Part shown: positions 6,326 to 10,758 of the stretch, piece by piece
Layout: the number at the start of each line of letters is the position of its first letter
How positions within the stretch are numbered: the stretch's first letter is position 1
Assembly: GCA_030446945.1 (NCBI GenBank)
Contig: JAUJMI010000085.1
Coordinates: 1-10,758, forward strand
Source: Longimicrobium sp.
GTDB lineage: Bacteria > Gemmatimonadota > Gemmatimonadetes > Longimicrobiales > Longimicrobiaceae
Length of the DNA: 10,758 nucleotides
Direction of reading: 5' to 3'
Position numbers and translations under genes: made by a program
The notes under the pieces: model-generated
What the model saw: the letters and a program-made list of their open reading frames with translations, nothing else
Told to the model about the DNA's origin: nothing
Database searches by the model: none

Positions 6326-6343
6326 GGCCTCGCACAGAGACAC
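6326..6343. repeat. Dispersed-repeat fragment (GGCCTCRCACAGAGACAC), copy 1
   Basis: Matches the element at 9853-9870 in 17 of 18 positions (only 6332 G versus 9859 A differs). It lies 13 bases after the histidine kinase stop. The reverse-complement word TCTCTG follows at 6375-6380, so this copy may be a degenerate version of the palindrome that is intact at 9860-9898. Confidence 0.7.
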
Positions 6344-6362
6344 AGGCGGTACGGAAAGAACA

Positions 6363-6381
6363 GCAGGGAGAAACTCTCTGC
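6363..6381. terminator. Hairpin downstream of the histidine kinase
   Basis: GCAGGGAG-AAA-CTCTCTGC: an 8-bp stem with a single G-T wobble and a 3-base loop, 50 bases after the stop at 6313. No U-tract follows. It may stabilise or end the kinase mRNA together with the larger hairpin next to it. Confidence 0.4.
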
Positions 6382-6395
6382 AGCGTGTTGGAACT

Positions 6396-6435
6396 CCGTC
6401 CCCTCTCACACGAACAGCCGTGGGAGAGGGGACGG
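6396..6435. terminator. Long hairpin, probable terminator or REP-like palindrome
   Basis: The arms CCGTCCCCTCTC (6396-6407) and GAGAGGGGACGG (6424-6435) are perfectly complementary over 12 bp. Past one A-G mismatch the stem continues with CACG (6409-6412) and CGTG (6419-6422) around an AACAGC loop. It is the strongest single hairpin in the window, between the kinase stop and the ArsR promoter. There is no T-run on either side, so it may be a dispersed palindrome doing terminator duty. Confidence 0.6.
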
Positions 6436-6446
6436 GGCCATCCGCG

Positions 6447-6467
6447 CGTCCGCACGATCCGCGGACG
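6447..6467. repeat. Inverted repeat upstream of the ArsR promoter
   Basis: CGTCCGC (6447-6453) and GCGGACG (6461-6467) form a perfect 7-bp inverted repeat with a 7-base spacer (ACGATCC), ending 15 bases before the -35 element at 6483. It could be a third hairpin in the series after the kinase or an upstream protein-binding site. GC content makes a chance occurrence possible. Confidence 0.4.
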
Positions 6468-6482
6468 GACGTTCATCCCTCC

Positions 6483-6517
6483 TTGACAACGCGTAACCTC
6501 TCGGTTACGCATTACGG
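6483..6517 (+). promoter_or_regulatory. ArsR promoter with embedded perfect operator; predicted leaderless start
   Basis: A perfect TTGACA -35 is at 6483-6488. At the standard 17-bp spacing the -10 would be TACGCA (6506-6511), which puts the transcription start at about 6518, the ATG itself. Between -35 and -10 lies the perfect inverted repeat GCGTAACC-TCTC-GGTTACGC (6491-6510). Its right arm overlaps the -10, the classic position for an ArsR-family repressor site. There is no Shine-Dalgarno before the ATG, and an in-frame TAA at 6494-6496 rules out an earlier start. The promoter and operator are seen in the sequence; autorepression is inferred from the family. Confidence 0.7.
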
Positions 6518-6865
6518 ATGGAAGTCGCTGCTGCCATCGCCGATCAGGTCCGGCGCGAGATCCTGATGCTCCTCCGGGCGCGGGTGATGTCGGCTGGGGA
6601 GATCGCGGACTCCTTCGACATCAGCAGGCCCGCGGTGAGCCGCCACCTGCGCGTGCTGCGTGAATGCGGGCTGGTGGTGGACGAGGTGCGCGGGCGCGAG
6701 CGGCTCTACCGGCTCGACACGGCGCCGCTGGCACCGCTCGAGGAATGGCTCGCCCGGTTGCACGACCGCTGGTCCGGTCCCCTGGATGCGCTGGAGACCG
6801 AGGTGTACCGCACGCGGCGCGAACGTCGCGACTCCGCTTCGATCCCCGAGGAGAAATCGGCATGA
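6518..6865 (+). CDS. ArsR/SdpR-like winged-helix repressor
   Basis: 115 aa. The N-terminal region is typical of ArsR members (AAAIADQVRREILMLLRARVMSAGEIADSF). The recognition helix is ISRPAVSRHLRVLRECGLV (residues 35-53), and the wing is VDEVRGRERLYRL (54-66). A helical tail, LAPLEEWLARLHDRW, probably dimerises, and the last ~15 residues are charged. The metal-binding ELCVCDL-type motif of ArsR/SmtB metal sensors is absent and there is only one Cys (Cys50), so it is probably not a metal sensor. ArsR-type repressors of this class commonly precede an AHSA1/SRPBCC gene, as here: the next ATG overlaps its TGA. It probably binds the 8-4-8 inverted repeat at 6491-6510 and represses its own operon; what relieves repression is unknown. 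Confidence 0.92.
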   Translation: MEVAAAIADQVRREILMLLRARVMSAGEIADSFDISRPAVSRHLRVLRECGLVVDEVRGRERLYRLDTAPLAPLEEWLARLHDRWSGPLDALETEVYRTRRERRDSASIPEEKSA

Positions 6866-7362
6866 ACCCAACCCCCATGGGACGCCTCGTCCGCACGCCG
6901 GAGGGTCGCGATCTCGTGATCGTCCGCACTTTTCGCGCGCCGATCGAGGACGTGTGGGCGAGCATCACGGAGCCGGAACGCACCGCGCGTTGGTGGGGCC
7001 CGTGGACGGGCGAGCCGGGACCGGGGCGAACGATCCGCTACACGATGGGCTTCGAGGCGGAAGGTCCCGCGTCCGAGATGCTGATCGAGGCGTGCGAACC
7101 GCCGCGTCACCGGGCCGTCCGCGCCGTCAACGACTATGGGGACTGGCGCCTGGAGGCGCACTTGAGCGAATCGGCCGGCGTCACCGAGATGCGCTTCACG
7201 CAGCATCTCGACGACACCACCAACATCGGAGACGTAGGCCCGGGGTGGGAGTACTACCTCGACAACCTGGCCGCCTCGCGCACGGGCGGCGCGATGCCGG
7301 ACTTCAACGACTACTACCCCTCGCAGAAACAGTACTACCTGGACCTCGCCGCCGGGTCCTGA
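6862..7362 (+). CDS. SRPBCC (AHSA1/START-like) ligand-binding domain protein
   Basis: 166 aa. It opens with the AHSA1 pattern LVIVRTFRAPIEDVWASITEPERTARWWGPWTG (residues 18-50), has the mid strand EMLIEACEPPRHRAVRAV (72-89) and strands WRLEAHLSE and TEMRFTQHL. It ends with the long C-terminal helix GPGWEYYLDNLAA (126-138) that closes the hydrophobic cavity. The fold is a helix-grip binding a small hydrophobic ligand; some relatives act as co-chaperones, and most have no known ligand. After the helix comes an extra tail, RTGGAMPDFNDYYPSQKQYYLDLAAGS, unusually rich in tyrosine. The ATG at 6862 overlaps the ArsR stop (ATGA), with GAGGAG (6848-6853) eight bases upstream, so the two are translationally coupled and share the regulated promoter. 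Confidence 0.9.
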   Translation: MNPTPMGRLVRTPEGRDLVIVRTFRAPIEDVWASITEPERTARWWGPWTGEPGPGRTIRYTMGFEAEGPASEMLIEACEPPRHRAVRAVNDYGDWRLEAHLSESAGVTEMRFTQHLDDTTNIGDVGPGWEYYLDNLAASRTGGAMPDFNDYYPSQKQYYLDLAAGS

Positions 7363-7401
7363 GACCGCTGGCGGGACGGCGGGGTCGAGGCGGTAAAGGG
7401 C

Positions 7402-7421
7402 GGCGGACACGCAGGTCCGCC
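7402..7421. repeat. REP-like palindrome A (GGCGGAC/GTCCGCC, ACGCAG loop)
   Basis: Perfect 7-bp stem GGCGGAC-ACGCAG-GTCCGCC, 39 bases after the SRPBCC stop. It is built exactly like palindrome B at 7471-7490 (same arm length, loop ACGCRG), though the stem sequences differ. It probably also works as a 3' hairpin between the convergent SRPBCC and EAL genes. Confidence 0.65.
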
Positions 7422-7470
7422 CCTGCGACGATCGGTGGAATGGGTCAGTGGCGGCGCGGCGTCCGTCACG

Positions 7471-7490
7471 GGCAGCCACGCGGGGCTGCC
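7471..7490. repeat. REP-like palindrome B (GGCAGCC/GGCTGCC, ACGCGG loop)
   Basis: Perfect 7-bp stem GGCAGCC-ACGCGG-GGCTGCC, 49 bases after palindrome A. Its right flank GCTACCGG resembles the CCTGCGAC flank of palindrome A only loosely. It lies in the convergent gap (7363-7575), where nothing coding was found. Confidence 0.65.
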
Positions 7491-7575
7491 GCTACCGGAT
7501 TACGGCGCGGGCGATGGGCCGCGGAGCAGCCTCGGGGGCAGGCGAGTGTAACGAGCCGGGGGTGAGGGCCGCCGC

Positions 7576-9267
7576 TCAGTGCCCCGGCTCGCCCTTGACG
7601 CCGTCCCCCATCCCGCCGCCGGCGTGGTGCATGGTGCCCGGGTTGTGGAAGAGGAAGCCCTGCGTCAGGTGCACCCCCAGGCGCTTCACCGCGTCGAACT
7701 CCTCTTCGCGCTCCACCCCCTCGGCGATCACCTTGATGCCGTGGTCGTTGGCGAAGGAGACCATCGTCTCCACCAGGTTCTGCTTCATGAAGTTGGTGTC
7801 GATCCCCGCGATCAGGGAGATGTCCAGCTTGATGAAGTCGGGCGACAGGTTCGCGATGCTCCCCAGCCCGGCGTACCCGCTCCCCGCGTCGTCCACGGCG
7901 AAGCGGAAGCCGCGCTCGCGGAACTCGTTGAGGTAGCCCACGAACTTGGGATAGTCCGTGATGGCGGTGCGCTCCGTGATCTCCAGCACGATGCGCTCCG
8001 GGTGCTCCACCCCCAGCTCGTCCAGGTCCATGTAGCGAAAGGTGGGGTCGCGGAAATCGTGGGGGTCGATGTTCAGGAAGAGGAGCTCGTTCTCCTGCAG
8101 GTGCGTGTCGATCCCCTCGATGGCGCGCTTGCGGCAGAGGCGCGATAGCTCCCAGATCAGGTTCGCCTCCTCCGCCACCCCAAAGAGCACCTCGGGCGAG
8201 CGGAGCGCGCGCGATCCCCCGCGGGCGAGCGCTTCGTACGCGTACACCTCGCGCGTGGCCGTCACCACGATGGGATGGTAGACGATGTAGACGTTCTCGT
8301 CGTGCAGGAGCGTCTTGAGGTCGGCCACCTTGCGGGTGCGCTCGCGGCTCTCCACCCCGCGCGCCGCGGCCGACGCCTCGCGAATCCCGCGGTAGATCTG
8401 CCGCTCCGTGCGCACCTTGGGGTTGCGAAAGAGCGTCGCCGAGCCGATGTAGATCTCGAACAGCCCGGCCACGTCCTCACCGTGCTCCCCCTCCAGCCGG
8501 CCGCGTACGTGCTCCTCCAGCTCCGTGGCCAGCTCGTTGATGCGCTGCTCCGCCTCGGAGACGGGGTCCGGAAGGTCGGTGAAGAAGATGAAGTCGTCGT
8601 CGCCGGTGTGCGACACCATCAGGAGCGACTCCTCCTTGCTGCGCCGCCGGTCGTAGAACTCGCGCACCGAGTTGGCCGTGGTCTGCAGCACCTCGTCCAG
8701 CTTCTCCCAGCCGTAGATCTCCTCCAGCTTGCTGTAGCGCACGAACTGGATGTAGAGCACCGTCATGCGCCCGCGCCGCTCGAGCATGTCGCGCCCCTGC
8801 TCCAGCATCACCGGCAGGGTGGGGAAGCCGGTGGAGCGGTCGAAGAGGAGCTCCTCGTAGCGCAGGTGCTCGGCGGCCTGCGTCTGGTCGCTGGGCCCCT
8901 CGCCGCGGCGCGTGCGCTGGCTCACCGCCCATACGCGCGACGCCACCTCGTCGGCCGTGGTGGGGAGGTAGAGCCAGTCGTCCGCGCGCGCGGCGACGGC
9001 GCGGCGGACGTCTTCGTCGCTGCTGCACGCCACCAGCATGCAGATCCCGCGCGCCCCCGTCTCGTCGCGGACGGTGGCCAGGAGGTCTGCGCGCGGCTCC
9101 ACCAGCGCCACGTCGGGGTGGGTGCGAAGGGCGGAGGTGAGCTGCTCCGCCCCCGCGGCCCCCGTCTCGCCGGCCTGCAGCAGGGTGAGGTCGGCGCCCA
9201 GCGCGGCCGCGGCCCCTTCGATGGCCGCCTGCAGACCCTCGTCGCGAACGTAGCCTACGATCCTCAC
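7576..9267 (-). CDS. PseudoREC-degenerate GGDEF-EAL protein, probable c-di-GMP phosphodiesterase
   Basis: 563 aa, cytoplasmic. Residues 1-118 have receiver-like alternation, but no phosphoacceptor Asp where one is expected (VALVEPRADLL); this is read as a pseudo-receiver. Residues ~137-300 form a GGDEF-like domain (LFDRSTGFPTL at 141-151) whose signature is HTGDDDF (220-226). It is GDDDF instead of GGDEF and no RxxD inhibitory site precedes it, so cyclase activity is unlikely. The EAL domain (~315-545) keeps all recognised catalytic residues: YEALAR (Glu345), LFLNIDP (Asn399), LEITE (Glu429), DDAGSG (Asp459/460), DFIKLD (Lys480), AEGVE (Glu516) and TQGFLF (Gln536). It should hydrolyse c-di-GMP to pGpG. 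GTG at 9265-9267 overlaps the TGA of the upstream receiver gene (GTGA), with a G-rich ribosome site before it, so expression is coupled. The tail ends in a short Gly/His/Met stretch. Confidence 0.92.
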   Translation of the reverse strand: MRIVGYVRDEGLQAAIEGAAAALGADLTLLQAGETGAAGAEQLTSALRTHPDVALVEPRADLLATVRDETGARGICMLVACSSDEDVRRAVAARADDWLYLPTTADEVASRVWAVSQRTRRGEGPSDQTQAAEHLRYEELLFDRSTGFPTLPVMLEQGRDMLERRGRMTVLYIQFVRYSKLEEIYGWEKLDEVLQTTANSVREFYDRRRSKEESLLMVSHTGDDDFIFFTDLPDPVSEAEQRINELATELEEHVRGRLEGEHGEDVAGLFEIYIGSATLFRNPKVRTERQIYRGIREASAAARGVESRERTRKVADLKTLLHDENVYIVYHPIVVTATREVYAYEALARGGSRALRSPEVLFGVAEEANLIWELSRLCRKRAIEGIDTHLQENELLFLNIDPHDFRDPTFRYMDLDELGVEHPERIVLEITERTAITDYPKFVGYLNEFRERGFRFAVDDAGSGYAGLGSIANLSPDFIKLDISLIAGIDTNFMKQNLVETMVSFANDHGIKVIAEGVEREEEFDAVKRLGVHLTQGFLFHNPGTMHHAGGGMGDGVKGEPGH

Positions 9268-9665
9268 GCCGCGCCCCCCTGGGCCGCGAGGTTCCGCTGA
9301 ACCTTTTCAAGGAGGTCCTTGAAGTCCACCGGCTTCACCACGTAGTCGTCCGCGCCGGAGCGGAGCCCCTCGAACTTGTCTTCGAAGGCGCCCTTGGCGG
9401 TCACCATCACCACCTTGGTGGTGCCGCCGAACTCCGGGTGGTTCTTGATGGCGCGGCACACCTGCCACCCGTCCATCCCCGGCATCATCACGTCCAGCAG
9501 CACCAGGGCGGGCTTGACGGTTTCCATCTTGGCGAGCGCCGACTTCCCGTCGCACGCTTCGGCGATCGTGTAGCCGCGCGACTCCAGGAAGGCGCGGAGG
9601 ATCTCCACGTTGTCCAGGTTGTCGTCCACCACCAGGATGGTTTGCTTTGGATCTGCCGAGGTCAC
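9264..9665 (-). CDS. Stand-alone response regulator receiver domain (CheY-like)
   Basis: 133 aa, a complete receiver with no output domain. From the chosen start: acidic pair Asp14/Asp15 (ILVVDDN), phosphoacceptor Asp58 (LVLLDVMMPGMDGW), Thr89 (VVMVTAKG) and Lys111 (DYVVKP). All five canonical positions are intact, so it should be phosphorylated by a histidine kinase in the cytoplasm. GGAGG at 9674-9678 lies eight bases upstream of GTG 9663-9665, which is chosen as the start. The in-frame GTG at 9672-9674 would add three residues but overlaps that ribosome site. Its TGA overlaps the GTG of the EAL gene, so the two make one operon. The likely job is passing a phospho-signal to the EAL protein, whose own receiver-like domain lacks the Asp. 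No kinase is adjacent. Confidence 0.95.
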   Translation of the reverse strand: MTSADPKQTILVVDDNLDNVEILRAFLESRGYTIAEACDGKSALAKMETVKPALVLLDVMMPGMDGWQVCRAIKNHPEFGGTTKVVMVTAKGAFEDKFEGLRSGADDYVVKPVDFKDLLEKVQRNLAAQGGAA

Positions 9666-9852
9666 GTTTGTCACCTCCGCCGGGGCGGATCGGTGGTGCG
9701 TGGGGGGAGGGGCGAGCCGGTGCGCGGGCCCGCGGATGGTGAGCCCCGGCGGGCAAGAAGCGAGCCATTCACCGCCTGCAAGCGCATGCGCTTCCCCCGT
9801 TTACGTGCGCTCTCGCATGCACTTGCGCTCTCTCCTGTGGGGAGAACGGAAG

Positions 9853-9898
9853 GGCCTCACACAGAGACACGGAGCCACCGCAAAACGGTTTCTCTGTG
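9853..9898. repeat. Dispersed palindrome with CACAGAGA/TCTCTGTG arms, copy 2
   Basis: The outer arms CACAGAGA (9860-9867) and TCTCTGTG (9891-9898) are perfectly complementary. An inner stem ACCG (9877-9880)/CGGT (9886-9889) closes a CAAAA loop. The left end, 9853-9870, matches 6326-6343 in 17 of 18 bases. The element is thus repeated in the window, with this copy structurally intact. Confidence 0.75.
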
Positions 9899-9930
9899 GC
9901 TTCCTGGCTTGCTCTCCCCTGTCCCTGCCG

Positions 9931-9978
9931 TTCCCCATTCCCCATTCCCCATTCCCCATTCCCCATTCCCCATTCCCC
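9931..9978. repeat. TTCCCCA heptamer tandem array (6.9 copies)
   Basis: Six exact TTCCCCA units followed by TTCCCC, ending five bases before the stop codon (TGA on the minus strand, 9984-9986) of the adjacent gene. It shares 23 bases, including the CCG before the first unit, with the shorter array at 4934-4953. Both follow CCCTGT-type words. Exact unit identity indicates recent slippage or active homogenisation. Confidence 0.92.
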
Positions 9979-9983
9979 TCCGT

Positions 9984-10758
9984 TCACCCGCCGCGCACCT
10001 TCTCGAACGCACGATGGCTGTGGAACTCCACGTCCCCTTCCACTCGCGTCATCACCAGCCCCATGGGGCCGTCGGGGTCGGCGCGCACGCGGGCGGAGCG
10101 CGGCAGGCGCACGATGCCGAACGGGGTGGCGACTTCGGCGAAGTCGAGCGTGCCGGACGCCCACTCACGACGCCCTTCCAGGTACTGGAACTCGATCTGC
10201 CGGACGGCATAGGTGCGCGCGTCCAGCCGCAGCGCGCCGTCAAGGGAGAGCGTGCCGCGTGAGGAGCGCAGCGCCCGGAAGCGCAGCGTCCAGGCGCCGG
10301 TGGAGTCGAGCTGCGGGTCGGCCTCCAGGCAGTGGCCCAGCAGGAAGTCGTCGCGCAGCAGCGTCATCTCGCTCGGAACCCTGATGTGGAGCGACTTGTC
10401 CTGCGCCGTGTCGCCCGTGGCCACCGCGCGGGCGCGGCGCGCGCGGGCGGAGTCCGGGTGGACGATGATCGTGGTGTCGCTGTTGATGCGGCGGTCGCGG
10501 ATCAGGCGCAGGTGGGCCGTTCCGCGCGTGCGCTGGTTGTGGCGGTAGGCGTACTGGCTGGCGAAGGCGCGGCGATGCTCGACTCCCTTCATCGCCTCGC
10601 GCCAGAGCGCCTGCACGGCCGGCGCTTCGGCGAGGCGGTCGCCCGTGTAGCACGCCGGACGGCCGGTGGAGATCCCCTCCAGCACCACCGCCTGGAACGC
10701 GGCGCGCAGCGTCTGCTCGCTCGTCGCCCCGTCGGCCACGGTGAAGGGGGCCGAGGAC
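9984..10758 (-). CDS. Carboxypeptidase-regulatory-like domain protein, C-terminal part (5' end outside window)
   Basis: The frame is open from the right edge to TGA at 9984-9986 (257 visible residues). The first residues, SAPFTVADGATSEQTLRAAFQAVVLEGI, look like the end of a CarboxypepD_reg-like beta-sandwich leading into a linker, a layout common in surface proteins of Gemmatimonadota (from memory). Next comes a helical segment, APAVQALWREAMKGVEHRRAFASQYAYRHNQR. After it comes a long beta-rich region with strands such as TLSLDGALRLDARTYAVRQIEFQYLEG, ASGTLDFAEVATPFGIVRLPRSARVRAD and GLVMTRVEGDVEFHSH, reminiscent of an outer-membrane or periplasmic beta domain. There are two Cys (in RPACYTG and GHCLEAD), which could form a disulfide. 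A signal peptide would lie outside the window. An internal GTG at 10739 is not taken as the start, because the domain match continues upstream. Function unknown. Confidence 0.75.
   Translation of the reverse strand, partial: SSAPFTVADGATSEQTLRAAFQAVVLEGISTGRPACYTGDRLAEAPAVQALWREAMKGVEHRRAFASQYAYRHNQRTRGTAHLRLIRDRRINSDTTIIVHPDSARARRARAVATGDTAQDKSLHIRVPSEMTLLRDDFLLGHCLEADPQLDSTGAWTLRFRALRSSRGTLSLDGALRLDARTYAVRQIEFQYLEGRREWASGTLDFAEVATPFGIVRLPRSARVRADPDGPMGLVMTRVEGDVEFHSHRAFEKVRGG

Larger units (their letters stand above)
9675..9983. other. 309-bp gap without a gene: palindromes and tandem repeats
   Basis: No coding frame was supported on either strand. The gap holds the receiver-gene leader, a 14-bp perfect palindrome AAGCGCATGCGCTT (9780-9793), and two GCGCTCTC words (9807-9814, 9825-9832). 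It also has a small hairpin TCTCC-tgtgg-GGAGA (9831-9845), the CACAGAGA element (9853-9898), a CCCCTGTCCCTG word and the TTCCCCA array (9931-9978). The promoter of the receiver-EAL operon must lie here, but no convincing -35/-10 pair was seen. Confidence 0.65.

Noticed and set aside
8275..9300. 341-aa + strand open frame opposite the EAL gene
   Set aside because: It is a Leu/Val/His/Arg-rich antisense shadow; the minus strand carries an intact EAL domain with catalytic residues.
9780..9793. 14-bp perfect palindrome AAGCGCATGCGCTT as an operator of the receiver-EAL operon
   Set aside because: It is perfect but lies over 110 bp upstream of the start, with no promoter visible near it. It could be a chance palindrome in GC-rich sequence, so it is only noted in the gap description.
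9931..9978. CRISPR-like array
   Set aside because: The units are directly abutting 7-mers without spacers, so it is a simple tandem repeat. No cas gene is present.

Overview
The window is GC-rich bacterial chromosome with dense, mostly single-gene transcription units, frequent GTG/TTG starts and intergenic gaps filled with short palindromes and G/C-rich tandem repeats. The mix of genes (AHSA1-type SRPBCC protein paired with a small ArsR regulator, REC plus degenerate GGDEF-EAL protein, carboxypeptidase-regulatory-like surface protein, EGY-like M50 protease) and the repeat style suggest Gemmatimonadota, perhaps Longimicrobiaceae. This is inference from gene style, since no rRNA or other phylogenetic marker is present. 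No CRISPR, tRNA, rRNA, transposase, integrase or phage gene was seen.

Layout, left to right. Positions 1-623 (-) hold a two-domain CbiX-type chelatase, cut by the window edge. Positions 773-1219 (-) hold an unrecognised 148-aa protein. Positions 1475-2029 (+) hold a phosphoribosyltransferase, convergent with rho (2143-3391/3393, -); two strong hairpins lie between them. Divergent from rho is an M50 site-2-type intramembrane protease (3580-4707, +). A 336-bp repeat-filled gap follows, ending in a TTGACA promoter for an unrecognised 113-aa protein (5044-5385, +). Next is a small membrane-anchored orphan histidine kinase (5432-6313, +). A 204-bp gap with three hairpins and a dispersed-repeat fragment leads to an ArsR-SRPBCC operon (6518-7362, +). 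A 213-bp gap with twin REP-like palindromes separates it from a convergent, translationally coupled REC to pseudoREC-GGDEF-EAL operon (9665-7576, -). Another repeat-filled gap of about 310 bp precedes the C-terminal part of a carboxypeptidase-regulatory-like protein (9984-10758, -), open at the right edge.

How the genes work together. Two units are clear operons. In ArsR-SRPBCC the stop and start overlap (ATGA), and a perfect 8-4-8 inverted repeat sits inside the promoter, so it is probably an autorepressed pair whose first gene has no leader. In REC-EAL a GTGA overlap suggests a two-component input feeding c-di-GMP degradation. The histidine kinase could be a partner of the lone receiver, but they are 3 kb apart and the pairing is speculative. 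The remaining genes are housekeeping (rho) or stand alone.

No large novel defence or mobile system is visible. The most worthwhile unexplained signals are the modular intergenic repeats (heptamer TTCCCCA arrays, CCCTGT-type tracts, a CACAGAGA element, twin palindromes sharing an ACGCRG loop), the operator-in-promoter of the ArsR gene, and the unrecognised 113-aa and 148-aa proteins.
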